Positions 52,444-61,693 are shown, numbered from the stretch's first letter. The stretch: DNA of 64,000 nt from Companilactobacillus versmoldensis DSM 14857 = KCTC 3814 (GCF_001434295.1 NZ_AZFA01000005.1:62001-126000), one strand, 5' to 3'. The notes: a model not told the origin generated them from the letters alone. Translations and numbers: made by a program.

Positions 52444-53184
52444 TCAATGGATTTGTTTTTTAAGATGATTCAGTTGTTCAGTAAGATTCAATAATTTTTT
52501 AGCATACCAATCGTCTTTTGATTGTTGATTCAACAAAGGATTGTTGAGTTGAAAATCGGCTTGATTGTTTTTTTTGATCCAAAAACTGTGGATCGGATCA
52601 TTGATCGAATAAGAAAGATGGTCAGCAGCTTGATTTTCAACGAAAAATTTAGTGATTGGATCTTTTTTCGTTGGATCGATTTTTCTTGGTGTCAAACCAG
52701 TAATGATTTTCGAACCAATCTCAGGCATGGGGACTTCAGTTTTTTTGATATAATTAAATTCATCTTGTTGGGGTTTAAAAATGAAACCACTGTTGAGATT
52801 GAAATTGATAATCATGCTTTCAGTTTTTTTATTACCTTTAAGGACTTGATCAACAAAGACACTGACTTTGGTGTAGGCTTCATTGCGACAATTTTTCATT
52901 GGTTCAAGATTGAAGACTGTCCCTTTGATCAAAAGGGGATTATATTTTTTTAATTCGTCAACTGAAGTTGGGATCAGTGAATATTGACCAGGTGAACCAA
53001 TTGTTTGAGTCTCAATCCTGGCTGAATCGATTTTATTCTGCCAATGCTGACTATTGTGTTGCAAGCGAGTTTGATTGATTTTAAAGGTTGAATCGTCTGA
53101 CTGATTTTTTGAACTCAATAACTGGTAGCCAGTTAAAGGTGCAGTAAAGGAAAGTAGTGCTAAAGCGATGAAAAGCTTTTTCAT
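52444..53184 (-). CDS. Secreted protein of unknown function
   Basis: This is a 246-residue protein with a signal peptide (KKLFIALALLSFTAPLTG). The rest is a soluble domain with KGTVFNLEPMKNCRNEAYTK and VSVFVDQVLKGNKK near 90-120, then a C-terminal amphipathic helix. ATG 53182-53184 gives a 12-base gap from AGGAG; ATG 53191-53193 gives 3, so the exact start is open. I do not recognise a family. The pattern of a strand-rich domain with a V-x-V-x-x-V-L-K-G-[ND] segment is seen in some secreted Firmicute proteins tied to metalloprotein-like or cystatin-like folds, but no function can be given. Confidence 0.6.
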   Translation of the reverse strand: MKKLFIALALLSFTAPLTGYQLLSSKNQSDDSTFKINQTRLQHNSQHWQNKIDSARIETQTIGSPGQYSLIPTSVDELKKYNPLLIKGTVFNLEPMKNCRNEAYTKVSVFVDQVLKGNKKTESMIINFNLNSGFIFKPQQDEFNYIKKTEVPMPEIGSKIITGLTPRKIDPTKKDPITKFFVENQAADHLSYSINDPIHSFWIKKNNQADFQLNNPLLNQQSKDDWYAKKLLNLTEQLNHLKKQIH

Positions 53185-53357
53185 ATAAGTCATATTCTCC
53201 TGGATTTTGTAAAGAGAGTATAAACAAAATATTTTGCCAAAACTAGTTTAAAGCCTTGATAAACCATTGTTTCTGAACGTTTTACCGCAAAGAAAATTTC
53301 ATGGAATTACGGAAATTGATTTTCAAAAATAATAATAATTTCTGAAAACTTTTTTAA

Positions 53358-54287
53358 CTAAAGTAAACGGTGCTTGTTTTTGTAATTTTCCTTGCAATAA
53401 CGAGCCAAGAAATTTTGGAACCGTGAAACTGATGGTGGTAAAAAGCGGTTATCTTTGATGACCATATACAATTTTTGCTCAAGGTCGTTGTCGGTCAGGT
53501 GGATCAACTTGACCTTGCTGTTGTCGACTTGAGCCATATTTGGGATTAGTGCGATCCCCTGATTGAATTCAACGAAGCCCATCATCGTATGGTCCTCTTC
53601 GATTTCAAACTTAGTATTTGGCGTAACATCGGCATTTTTAAGGATCTGGTCGATCAATGGCCGGAAAGTGCTGTTTTTTGAGAAAGCAATGAAAGGATAA
53701 TCACTGATTTGTTTGACTTCAACCGCATCATATTTGGCTAAAGGATGATTTTTGGGTACAGCGAGCATGATTTCTTGTTTGATGATTGGTAGAAAATCCA
53801 GCTTCGACTTAGATGACAAGTTCCCGACTTCTGGCAACTTGGACGATAAGACAAAGTCGTATTTTTCTTTGATCAGTCCATCAAGCAGTTCACTGGTCGT
53901 CCCCTGAAACAATTCAAAGGTAATGTCTCGAGTTTCATCCTTTTTCTTAAATGATGCTACTAATTCAGGTATCAAATGTTGACCAAGTGTGTCAGTGAAG
54001 CCCATTTTTATGATGCCTTGATTGACGTTCAATAATTGTTTTAAGATGGCGTTACCACGTTCGATCTCGTCGAGTCCACTACTGACAAATTTGAGATAAA
54101 TTTTCCCAAAACGCGACAGTCTAATATTACGGCCTTCGTGTTCGAATAAAGGAACGCCTAATTGTTTTTCCAAATTGTCGATTGAATAACTCAAAGTTGG
54201 CTGTGAGATACCTAAGTTCTCGGCTGCTTTGGACATATGTTGTGTATGTGCTAGTTCGCGAAAATAAACTAAGTGTTTTAAATTCAT
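53358..54287 (-). CDS. LysR family regulator (next to aroD)
   Basis: This is a 309-residue LysR protein: N-terminal helix-turn-helix (HMSKAAENLGISQPTLSYSI, near 18-37) followed by the effector domain (IIKMGFTDTLGQHLIPELVA near 92). It is divergent from the 3-dehydroquinate dehydratase gene, with a TCTATC / GATAGA dyad between them. It likely activates that gene in response to a cyclitol acid or shikimate intermediate (inference from position). Confidence 0.88.
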   Translation of the reverse strand: MNLKHLVYFRELAHTQHMSKAAENLGISQPTLSYSIDNLEKQLGVPLFEHEGRNIRLSRFGKIYLKFVSSGLDEIERGNAILKQLLNVNQGIIKMGFTDTLGQHLIPELVASFKKKDETRDITFELFQGTTSELLDGLIKEKYDFVLSSKLPEVGNLSSKSKLDFLPIIKQEIMLAVPKNHPLAKYDAVEVKQISDYPFIAFSKNSTFRPLIDQILKNADVTPNTKFEIEEDHTMMGFVEFNQGIALIPNMAQVDNSKVKLIHLTDNDLEQKLYMVIKDNRFLPPSVSRFQNFLARYCKENYKNKHRLL

Positions 54288-54297
54288 ATCGAATACC

Positions 54298-54314
54298 TCT
54301 ATCTGAATGATAGA
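54298..54314. promoter_or_regulatory. LysR-type box between regulator and aroD
   Basis: TCTATC-TGAAT-GATAGA is a perfect 6-5-6 dyad fitting T-N11-A spacing, located between the divergent LysR and dehydratase genes. Confidence 0.55.
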
Positions 54315-54375
54315 TAATTTCTATTAATATATCAATTGGTGTTTTTACTAAAAATCGCTTAATAAGGAGTTTATT

Positions 54376-55143
54376 ATGGAAAAAGTTGAATCTGTTAAAA
54401 TTTGCCCTCTGGAATTAGGAGCTGGCATGCCTAAAATTGGTGTACCGATCACTGGAAAATCAATTTCAGAAATTTTTAAACAAGTCAAAAAGGCCTGCTC
54501 AAAAAAGCCAGACTTATTGGAATGGCGATTAGATTTTTTTGATGATGTTGAAGATTTTAACCAAATTAAGGCTGCCTTTAAGCAAATTTCAACGAACAAC
54601 GATGACTTGCCGTTATTGATCACATTTCGGACTAAATCTGAAGGAGGGGAAAGACAGTTTACTGCCCCACACTATTTCTTACTATTAAAAGAGGTCTTAA
54701 ATAATTTGTCGGTAAACGCCATTGATCTTGAACTATTCCATGAGCAAGCAAATTTGCGGTCGATTGTTTCTTTGGCTCACCAAAAGGGCGTCAAAGTGGT
54801 CATGAGTAACCACGATTTTGAAAAAACACCTGCTAAAAATGAATTGATCTCTCGTTTGACGAAGATGTTTGAACTGGGTGCAGATGTGGCCAAAATTGCG
54901 GTCATGCCTAATAGTTCAGGTGACGTTTTGACACTTTTGTCAGCTACGAGTGAAGCTAAATCACAATTAGCTAAGCCGATCATCACTATGTCGATGGGGG
55001 AACTGGGTAAGATTTCACGGGTCAGTGGTCAATTGTTCGGATCAAGCTTGACCTTTGCCTCGGTTGATGAGACTTCAGCTCCGGGACAGGTTCCGATTGA
55101 TGAATTGCGAAAAATGTTGCAGGAATTAGCGATTACGAAGTAA
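54376..55143 (+). CDS. aroD: Type I 3-dehydroquinate dehydratase
   Basis: This 255-residue class I enzyme turns 3-dehydroquinate into 3-dehydroshikimate through a Schiff base. The substrate site is in LEWRLDFFDDV near 44 and TFRTKSEGGERQF near 80. The catalytic His is in VVMSNHDFEKTP near 138 and the Schiff-base Lys in ADVAKIAVMPNS near 166. TMSMGELGKISRVSGQLFGS near 204 completes the site. The dedicated LysR gene and lack of other aro biosynthesis genes suggest a catabolic role with the genes at 56308-58947. Confidence 0.93.
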   Translation: MEKVESVKICPLELGAGMPKIGVPITGKSISEIFKQVKKACSKKPDLLEWRLDFFDDVEDFNQIKAAFKQISTNNDDLPLLITFRTKSEGGERQFTAPHYFLLLKEVLNNLSVNAIDLELFHEQANLRSIVSLAHQKGVKVVMSNHDFEKTPAKNELISRLTKMFELGADVAKIAVMPNSSGDVLTLLSATSEAKSQLAKPIITMSMGELGKISRVSGQLFGSSLTFASVDETSAPGQVPIDELRKMLQELAITK

Positions 55144-55152
55144 ATAAAATTA

Positions 55153-55196
55153 TAGCCGTCATACTTGGAATAAACCTTGGTATGACGGCTTTTTAT
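55153..55196 (+). terminator. Terminator after aroD
   Basis: AGCCGTCATAC / GTATGACGGCT with an inner CTTGG / CCTTGG region and a T-rich tail. Confidence 0.88.
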
Positions 55197-55199
55197 TTT

Positions 55200-56105
55200 T
55201 TAAATATTATTATTGGCTAGTTGTTTACTTTCTTTTTGGACGAATTGAACGAAGTCCTTAATTGCTGGATCAGTCAGAGAACTTTTTAAAGTGGCCATGT
55301 AAAGGATCCGACGCCAATTGGGGAAGGACAGAGGGATTATTTTTACGGGCAACGATTCTAGGATCGACATGTTTGGGACAACGGCGATCCCGAAATCATT
55401 GGCGACTAATCCGGCAACTGTCTGATCTTCTTCTACTTCATAGGAAGAAATTGGTTGGCCACCACTTTCTTCGAACAAGTCGTGCAAGATGGGATTGAGA
55501 CCGCTGCGTTTGGAAAAGGTCACTTGGCGATAGGATAAAGTCTCTTTCAAGCTAATACTTGAGCGGTTTGCTAGGGGATGATTGATCGGTGTGATGCAGA
55601 CTAAGTTTTGTTGGGCGACTGGGAAAAATTCCAGATCATCGTAACCATCGAGTCGTGAGCAAAATCCGACATCGTATTTTTTATCACGGATGGCTTGCAA
55701 AATATCGGGAGAAAAACCACTATCAGTATTGAACTGAAAGTGGATCTGATATTTGTGTGACAATTTCAAAAAGCGTTGAGTTATCTCAGGCAACCATTTG
55801 ATACTTAAGGTCCTGATGGATACTAATTTGAGATTGGTTTTTTTCTGATTGAAGGTTTTGATCTCCGAAATACTGTCATCGAGGGAATTTAATGAAGTGG
55901 TGACACCGTTGGCGAAAACTCGTCCGGCCTCAGTCAAGACAACATTGCGACCACTTTTTTTAAAAAGGGATACATGGATCTCTTTTTCTAAGTGATGGAT
56001 AGCTTTAGTTAAACTGGGCTGTGTAATATGTAACAATTTGGCCGTCTGGGTATAATTTTCGGTTTGCGATAGGGCGACAAAGTATCTTAAATGATCTAAA
56101 TTCAT
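55200..56105 (-). CDS. LysR family regulator (next to the cyclitol acid catabolic genes)
   Basis: This is a 301-residue LysR protein with helix-turn-helix NYTQTAKLLHITQPSLTKAI near 17-36 and an effector domain from residue 90 (KLVSIRTLSIKWLPEITQRF). It is divergent from the 56308-58947 operon, with a perfect 7-7-7 dyad in front of that operon. It is probably its activator. Confidence 0.88.
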   Translation of the reverse strand: MNLDHLRYFVALSQTENYTQTAKLLHITQPSLTKAIHHLEKEIHVSLFKKSGRNVVLTEAGRVFANGVTTSLNSLDDSISEIKTFNQKKTNLKLVSIRTLSIKWLPEITQRFLKLSHKYQIHFQFNTDSGFSPDILQAIRDKKYDVGFCSRLDGYDDLEFFPVAQQNLVCITPINHPLANRSSISLKETLSYRQVTFSKRSGLNPILHDLFEESGGQPISSYEVEEDQTVAGLVANDFGIAVVPNMSILESLPVKIIPLSFPNWRRILYMATLKSSLTDPAIKDFVQFVQKESKQLANNNI

Positions 56106-56265
56106 GCTCGAAAAACCTCCAAAACAGTTTCAGTAAAAATTATAAGTTACCAATATAAAAACAATATAACAGAAATGATAACTTTTGGCTATGAATGACT
56201 GAGCTTAAAAGCAATTGGACGTTGGATAAATTGGCAAGTACATTGGACTTGTAGATTAATGTGAA

Positions 56266-56286
56266 TAAACTTACAAATTAAGTTTA
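56266..56286. promoter_or_regulatory. Perfect 7-7-7 dyad before the cyclitol acid operon
   Basis: TAAACTT-ACAAATT-AAGTTTA lies 22 bp before the first ATG of the operon. A separated pair AAGTTA / TAACTT lies further upstream near 56147-56192. The nearby position to the start fits a regulator site; LysR is the candidate. Confidence 0.45.
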
Positions 56287-56307
56287 ATGATATTGGAGGA
56301 ATCAATT

Positions 56308-57159
56308 ATGACGGAAAGGAATCCGATCACTGTTAGTTCGTGGACTTTGGGCGATCAGTGTTCATTTGAGGAACGCTGTAAATTTGCTAGTGAGGCTGGC
56401 TACGATGGTATCGGTTTGCGAGCGGAGACCTATGTCGATGCTTTGAATGAAGGTTTGTCGGATGATGATATTTTGCAGATCATGGCTAAATATCAAATCA
56501 AATGTACGGAAGTTGAATATATTGTTCAATGGTGTGAAGAGCCACGCTCTTATGAACAAAAATATAAGGAACAGACTTGTTTCCACATGTGCGATTTATT
56601 TGGCGTTAAGCATATCAATACTGATTTGATGGAAAGTTACTCAATTGACTACACTGCCCAGAAATTACGGGAATTGGCTAGTCGTGCCGGAGATTTGATC
56701 ATTGCTTTGGAGCCGATGCCATATAGTGGTTTGCCTAATTTGGATAAGACTTGGAAAATCATGCAAAAAGCTGATTGTGACAATGTTTATATGTTGCTTG
56801 ATATGTGGCATTGGGTCAGAGCCGGTCAACCATATGATTTGTTAACGAAAGAACAAGCTAAAAAAGTTATCTCGATTCAACTTGACGATGCCTATCAACG
56901 TCCTTATGCACAAGCAATTTTACGTGATGAATCGATGCATGATCGTTTAGCTCCAGGTGCAGGCGATTTGGATACGGCGGGCTTCGTCAAAATGATCAAA
57001 GATGCCGGTGTCGATCCTAAAGTCATCGGAGTTGAAGTGATTTCTGATAATTACATGGCTAAAGGTCTCCAATACGTAGCTGACTATACTTATCAACAAA
57101 CGGTCAAAGTTTTGAAACAGGCTTGGCCTGAGATAATGCAGGAGACTGTTAAAGCTTAA
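56308..57159 (+). CDS. Xylose isomerase-like TIM barrel protein, candidate 3-dehydroshikimate dehydratase
   Basis: This is a 283-residue cytoplasmic TIM-barrel of the sugar phosphate isomerase/epimerase superfamily: FASEAGYDGIGLRAETYVDA near 25, IIALEPMPYSGLPN near 131 (metal Glu), VYMLLDMWHWVRAG near 157 (Asp, His) and KVIGVEVISDNY near 233 (Glu). Superfamily members include metal-dependent 3-dehydroshikimate dehydratases that give protocatechuate, as well as sugar epimerases. Its place in front of an SDR and a shikimate dehydrogenase-like gene favours the former, but this is inference. ATG 56308 follows GGAGG. Confidence 0.7.
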   Translation: MTERNPITVSSWTLGDQCSFEERCKFASEAGYDGIGLRAETYVDALNEGLSDDDILQIMAKYQIKCTEVEYIVQWCEEPRSYEQKYKEQTCFHMCDLFGVKHINTDLMESYSIDYTAQKLRELASRAGDLIIALEPMPYSGLPNLDKTWKIMQKADCDNVYMLLDMWHWVRAGQPYDLLTKEQAKKVISIQLDDAYQRPYAQAILRDESMHDRLAPGAGDLDTAGFVKMIKDAGVDPKVIGVEVISDNYMAKGLQYVADYTYQQTVKVLKQAWPEIMQETVKA

Positions 57160-57183
57160 ATTTTTTGAGGGGGAAATTTCGAA

Positions 57184-58023
57184 ATGAGTGCAAATTGGTT
57201 AGGACTAACGAATAAAGTTGTTGTCATCACAGGTGCTGTTGGTGGCATGGGAACGAAATTCTCAAATGATTTTGCCGAACAAGGCGCTAAAGTCGTTTTG
57301 GTCGACTTATTAAAAGATAAAGCTGAAGCATTGGCAAAAGAGCTTCATGAAAAATATCAAGTTGAAACGTTGGCGATTACTTGTGATACGACGGATGAAA
57401 AAGAAGTTGATGCGGCCGTCAAGAGCGTGGTCGATAAATTTGGTAAGGTCGATGTTTTAGTTAATACCGCTGCTATTTTAAGATTTTCACCATTAGAAGA
57501 TTTGCGTTTGGATGAATGGAATACCGCCTTGAACGTCAATATTACCGGATACTTCTTGATGTCACAAAGATTTGGACGTGTCATGATCAATCAAAAACAT
57601 GGTACTTTGATCCATATTTCTACTGCTGCTTCACTTTCACCAGAGACATACAGTGGTGCATATAGTACGACTAAGGCAGCTGTCAATATGATGTCAAAAC
57701 AAATGGCCGCAGAATGGGGTCAATATGGACTACGGAGTAATTGTGTCCTCCCATGCTTAGTCAAGACACCTTTGTCAGCAAACTTTTACAGTGATCCTAA
57801 AGTTGAGGATGGTAGAAAACGGCTAGTTGCTAGCAAACGGATCGGTAATTTGGATGATATCTCCAATACCGTTTTGTTCTTAGCCAGTGACCGTTCAGAC
57901 TACACTAACGGCAGTGAGATCCCCGTCGATGGTGGTATCCACATGATGATCTCCGACATGATCCCTAAGCCAGGTGGGCGTCGTCAATATGCTATCGATC
58001 ATCATCAACCAGCTAAAAAATAA
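57184..58023 (+). CDS. Short-chain dehydrogenase/reductase
   Basis: This is a 279-residue classical SDR. The cofactor loop is TGAVGGMGTKFS near 16; VVLVDLL at the end of strand two has Asp, pointing to NAD(H). DVLVNTAAI near 97 and the catalytic Ser-Tyr-Lys in IHISTAASLSPETYSGAYSTTK near 143-165 are present. The C-terminal tail (about 20 residues past VDGGIHM) is extended. Within the operon it may oxidise quinate, shikimate or a related ring alcohol; the substrate is not fixed by the sequence. Confidence 0.85.
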   Translation: MSANWLGLTNKVVVITGAVGGMGTKFSNDFAEQGAKVVLVDLLKDKAEALAKELHEKYQVETLAITCDTTDEKEVDAAVKSVVDKFGKVDVLVNTAAILRFSPLEDLRLDEWNTALNVNITGYFLMSQRFGRVMINQKHGTLIHISTAASLSPETYSGAYSTTKAAVNMMSKQMAAEWGQYGLRSNCVLPCLVKTPLSANFYSDPKVEDGRKRLVASKRIGNLDDISNTVLFLASDRSDYTNGSEIPVDGGIHMMISDMIPKPGGRRQYAIDHHQPAKK

Positions 58024-58053
58024 TCAGCTTAATATTTGAGAGGAGATAATCTT

Positions 58054-58947
58054 ATGGATTCACAAATCGATGGACATACAGTTATGTTAGGATTGTTCGG
58101 TTCGCCAGTCGGACACTCCGGTTCACCAGCAATGTATAATTATAGTTTTCAAAAAGCAGGTATCAATGACTCATACTTAGCCTTCGATATTCAAGAAGAC
58201 CAAACAGCCCAGGCCTTGGAGACAATGAAGTTCCTGCATATGCGCGGAGCTAGTGTCACCATGCCTTGTAAGACGGAAGCTGCTAAGTTGGTTGATAAAT
58301 TATCACCTGCAGCTAAACTGATTGGGGCAGTTAACACGATCACTAACGATGATGGTGTCCTGACAGGCCACAATACTGATGGTAAAGGCTATGTTGAAAA
58401 CCTGAAACAAAACGGAGTCGATCCAAAAGGTAAGACCTTTACTTTGTTGGGTGCAGGGGGTGCTAGCACTGCCATTGCCGTCCAATTAGCTCTCGATGGC
58501 GTCAAGGAGATCCACATTTTCAACCCTAAAGACAGCTTCTTCAAGAATGCTGAATTGACGGCTGAAAAGATTTCTAAAGCAGTTGATACTTGCAAGGTCA
58601 CAGTCGGTGATATCAATGATCAAGAACAATTGAATCAATCGATTGCTGAAAGCGATGTTTTGGCTAATGCCACCAAAGCTGGTATGGCACCAAATGTTGA
58701 CCAATCAAATATTAAGAATCTGAGCGTTTTCCGCGATGATTTAGTTGTGACTGATACTGTTTATAGCCCTGAGGTTACAAAGATGATGGCTGATGCCAAG
58801 GCTCATGGCAGCAAGACTATCGGCGGCAAAGGGATGCTAGTTTGGCAAGGAGCAGCTGCTTATAAGTTGTTCACTGGCCAAGATATGCCGGTCGATGATG
58901 TTAAACGTCTCTTCTTTTCAAGTAAAAAAGAAACCGTTAAAGCTTAA
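58054..58947 (+). CDS. Shikimate/quinate dehydrogenase (YdiB-like)
   Basis: This is a 297-residue AroE superfamily protein. Substrate-binding residues are GHSGSPAMYNYSF near 21 and GAVNTITNDDGVLTGHNTDG near 92. The dinucleotide loop GAGGASTAIAVQL is near 134, and FNPKDSFFKNAE follows strand two. This is close to the N-x-x-D-x-F-F-x-x-A of YdiB, which accepts NAD, rather than N-R-T-x-x-R of NADP-specific AroE. The catalytic Lys is kept in VTMPCK, with Cys where His is usual. C-terminal GKGMLVWQGAAAYKLF matches the family. ATG 58054 follows AGGAG. A catabolic role is favoured. Confidence 0.88.
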   Translation: MDSQIDGHTVMLGLFGSPVGHSGSPAMYNYSFQKAGINDSYLAFDIQEDQTAQALETMKFLHMRGASVTMPCKTEAAKLVDKLSPAAKLIGAVNTITNDDGVLTGHNTDGKGYVENLKQNGVDPKGKTFTLLGAGGASTAIAVQLALDGVKEIHIFNPKDSFFKNAELTAEKISKAVDTCKVTVGDINDQEQLNQSIAESDVLANATKAGMAPNVDQSNIKNLSVFRDDLVVTDTVYSPEVTKMMADAKAHGSKTIGGKGMLVWQGAAAYKLFTGQDMPVDDVKRLFFSSKKETVKA

Positions 58948-58969
58948 TAACTAATAAAAAAATCTAGAC

Positions 58970-59005
58970 AAAAAGCAAGCAATCATACGATTGCTTGCTT
59001 TTTTG
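58970..59005. terminator. Bidirectional terminator between the cyclitol acid operon and ykoC-like gene
   Basis: AAAAGCAAGCAAT / ATTGCTTGCTTTT with a CATACG loop, T run on the right and A run on the left. Confidence 0.92.
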
Positions 59006-59025
59006 AATTGCTGGACAATTTTGTT

Positions 59026-59682
59026 TTAAATGAAATGTCCAAAAGCTAAAATCTGTAGACAAATCAGTAAAATGACTGCTAAGGCCCAGTTCCATTTGGG
59101 AATCGAGTATGTTTGATAATGACTACGTTTAGTGTATTCACTGAATCCATGTGATTGCATGGCTTGAGCCAAATTATCTGACCAACGTAAAGAAACTAAA
59201 ATCGACTTGAAGAAAATTTCTGGTGACCAAACATGCAAAACTTCACCTCTCATCAAAGCAGCAATTTTCATTTGTTTAACTGTTTGATTGACGCGCGGAA
59301 CAAAGTTGAAAGCACCTAAAGTCCCATAGACAAATTTAGTAGGGATGTGGCAATTTTGTTCCAGTGAACCAAGCAAATCTTCGACGGAAACTGTCAAAGT
59401 CAGAATCCCGCCCAAATAGATATAGGCATAGATCCGCGTCGATAGTAACCAAGCACTGTGGAAAACATCTCCAGTTCCATGTGCATAAAAAGAAAGCCAA
59501 GTACCGATAACGGGAATTATTGGTACTAATAATAGCCAGAGCAATTTTTTAAGACTGACTCGTTTCGATAGTAAATATAACAAACCTAGCGCAGCAATCG
59601 TGATATTAGCGACGATACTTTGCATAAAAGCTATTTCAAAACTGGCAATCAGAACCAAGCCTAATTTAAGAGATGGATTCAT
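59026..59682 (-). CDS. ykoC: ECF-type transporter transmembrane subunit (YkoC/EcfT-like)
   Basis: This is a 218-residue membrane protein with about five helices. The cytoplasmic coupling helices carry the Ala-Arg-Gly-type motif as ALMRGEVLHVWSPE near 141 and AQAMQSHGFSEYTKRS near 177. It links the S component to the ATPase. It overlaps the ATPase gene by 17 bases and lies third in a TPP-controlled operon. Confidence 0.87.
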   Translation of the reverse strand: MNPSLKLGLVLIASFEIAFMQSIVANITIAALGLLYLLSKRVSLKKLLWLLLVPIIPVIGTWLSFYAHGTGDVFHSAWLLSTRIYAYIYLGGILTLTVSVEDLLGSLEQNCHIPTKFVYGTLGAFNFVPRVNQTVKQMKIAALMRGEVLHVWSPEIFFKSILVSLRWSDNLAQAMQSHGFSEYTKRSHYQTYSIPKWNWALAVILLICLQILAFGHFI

Positions 59683-61096
59683 AATTCAGCACCTCCGTAT
59701 AGGAAAGCTTTTGGTCAGCCAACTGTAAATGATAGTCAAAAAATCCATTCAGACCACCCAATTGATGACTGATCATCACAATTGTTTGCGATTGTTGACT
59801 GGCAATCGACTTGATCATTTCCATGACCGCCTTAGTAGAATCGAGATCGAGACCCGATAAAGGTTCATCCAATAATAAAACAGGATTACCAAGGATCAGC
59901 ATCTCAAAAATCTGCAGTTTCTTTTTTTGACCACCAGATAGTTGATAAACGATATGCTCCCGCAAGTGGTCTAAATGCAGTAGTTGCAAATAGTCTTTAA
60001 CTCTTTTTTTAGTCCAGAAATCTTGATAGCGAGTATGTTTTAAACTCAAGTCAATTTCTTCTTGAAGCGTCAACTTCAAATATTGCATTTGAGCATCCTG
60101 AAAAACTAGTCCGATCTGACGAGCATATTTGCGGGAATTATATTTTTGAATGTTTTTATGTTGGTACTCGATCAAACCTGAGTAATCATGCAGTTTAGTT
60201 AAAGCTGAGAAGAAGGCCGATTTACCTGAGCCATTTTCACCAGTCAGTAAGATCAGTTTCCCATTTGAAAATTCTAACGAACTGTCAGTAATCAATGGCT
60301 TTTGACCATTCTTTAATTGTAAATTACACAGATCGACGATTGATTCTGATTTTTCTGGCAAAGAAAATTGCAAAGATTGGTTTGCTTTTTGATAGCGTTG
60401 GAAAATATGTTGCGTATCATTGACTTTAACGATTTGACCAGCTTGAAAATGAAATAAGTTATCAATGATATCTTGATAACCCATTAAATCGTGGTCTGAA
60501 ACTAAAATGGTTTTTCCATCGTTTACTTGTAAGTCTTTTAGTAACTTCAATAATTGCTGACGTGATTTGAGGTCGATACAAGCAAATGGTTCATCCAATA
60601 TTATCAAATCGCAATCCATTGCTAAAGTTATTGCCAAGGAAACTTTTTGCAATTCACCACCAGAAAGACTGTCTAATCTTCGGTCAATAAAATGAGCGAT
60701 ATCCAAACGCTCTAGAGCATGTTGGATACGTTGATCCATCTGCTGACGAGGATATCCAAGATTTTCGAGCGTAAAGATGAATTCTTGCTTAACGGTCGTC
60801 ATTGAAAATTGATCGGTCGGGTTTTGGAAAAGAATCGCAATGTGTTTAGCAATATCTCTCGTGGTCCAATTCTCAGTACTTTGTTCATTAAAATTAATTG
60901 TTCCTGAAAGGACATGACCAGCATATTCTGGATAAAGTCCAGCGATGATCTTCATCAAAGTTGATTTTCCACAACCTGATGGTCCAAATAGTAGATTCAT
61001 AGTTCCGTCTGGTAGTTTTAAATTGAGATCATTTAAAACTTTGGAGTCATTTTTCTGATAGCAAAATGACAAATTTTCAATCGTTAATTTCTCCAT
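59666..61096 (-). CDS. ykoD: ECF-type transporter ATPase with two fused ABC domains (YkoD-like)
   Basis: This is a 476-residue protein with two ATPase domains in tandem. The first has Walker A LFGPSGCGKSTLMKI near 35, signature LSGGELQKVSLAI near 143 and Walker B LIILDEPFACID near 165. The second has Walker A LTGENGSGKSAFFS near 283, signature LSGGQKKKLQIFEM near 387 and Walker B VLLLDEPLSGLD near 408. This fused form is typical of YkoD in dedicated hydroxymethylpyrimidine/thiamine importers. It sits 6 bases after ykoE. Confidence 0.9.
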   Translation of the reverse strand: MEKLTIENLSFCYQKNDSKVLNDLNLKLPDGTMNLLFGPSGCGKSTLMKIIAGLYPEYAGHVLSGTINFNEQSTENWTTRDIAKHIAILFQNPTDQFSMTTVKQEFIFTLENLGYPRQQMDQRIQHALERLDIAHFIDRRLDSLSGGELQKVSLAITLAMDCDLIILDEPFACIDLKSRQQLLKLLKDLQVNDGKTILVSDHDLMGYQDIIDNLFHFQAGQIVKVNDTQHIFQRYQKANQSLQFSLPEKSESIVDLCNLQLKNGQKPLITDSSLEFSNGKLILLTGENGSGKSAFFSALTKLHDYSGLIEYQHKNIQKYNSRKYARQIGLVFQDAQMQYLKLTLQEEIDLSLKHTRYQDFWTKKRVKDYLQLLHLDHLREHIVYQLSGGQKKKLQIFEMLILGNPVLLLDEPLSGLDLDSTKAVMEMIKSIASQQSQTIVMISHQLGGLNGFFDYHLQLADQKLSYTEVLNYESIS

Positions 61097-61102
61097 AGAA
61101 AT

Positions 61103-61693
61103 TTAATCTCGATTCAAGATCCCTGATTTTTCAACGAGTTTGTTGATCCAGTAAACTAAGACACCTGAGAAAAAGCCAATGGAAATCAGACGGACTACGA
61201 ATAATAAAATTAAAAAGCCAAGATTATATTTAGCATAACCCTCGTTGATCATGCTCCAACCGAAGGTGATGATCGTACCAGTGATAGTTGAAAGTAGTAG
61301 ACCTAACTTATCAAAATGCTTGTAACCAGCCATGGCAAAACCAAGGCCGTTACCAACACCTTGAATCAAACCAGAGATCAAAGTGGCGGCTCCCCATTGA
61401 CCACCTAAGACCATTTCAACAAAACTACCAAGCAATTCTCCTAAGGTACTAGCACCAACTTTTCTAGTTAGCATTGCCGCAAGTGGACCAGCAATCATCC
61501 AAAGTCCTAATAAAATGTCGTTGGCGAATGGTCCCAAGCCAATTGCAGCCAGACCTGCGGATAGGAAATTGTATGAAACAGTTGTCCCAAAGAAAATGGC
61601 GCCACAAAAAATCCCTGTCAATGCAATGAAGGCTACATCTCGTAAGGAATAGCTCAAGCTAGTAGATTTGGTACTTGAAGTTCTATTCATCAT
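61103..61693 (-). CDS. ykoE: ECF transporter S component, YkoE family (thiamine precursor)
   Basis: This is a 196-residue membrane protein with about six helices; the start is ATG 61691-61693 with AGGGGA upstream. The motif ASTLGELLGSFVEMVLGGQW near 78 followed by G-A is diagnostic for YkoE. It binds the vitamin precursor (hydroxymethylpyrimidine is the usual assignment) and couples to YkoDC. The TPP riboswitch directly upstream supports the thiamine-related cargo. Confidence 0.9.
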   Translation of the reverse strand: MMNRTSSTKSTSLSYSLRDVAFIALTGIFCGAIFFGTTVSYNFLSAGLAAIGLGPFANDILLGLWMIAGPLAAMLTRKVGASTLGELLGSFVEMVLGGQWGAATLISGLIQGVGNGLGFAMAGYKHFDKLGLLLSTITGTIITFGWSMINEGYAKYNLGFLILLFVVRLISIGFFSGVLVYWINKLVEKSGILNRD

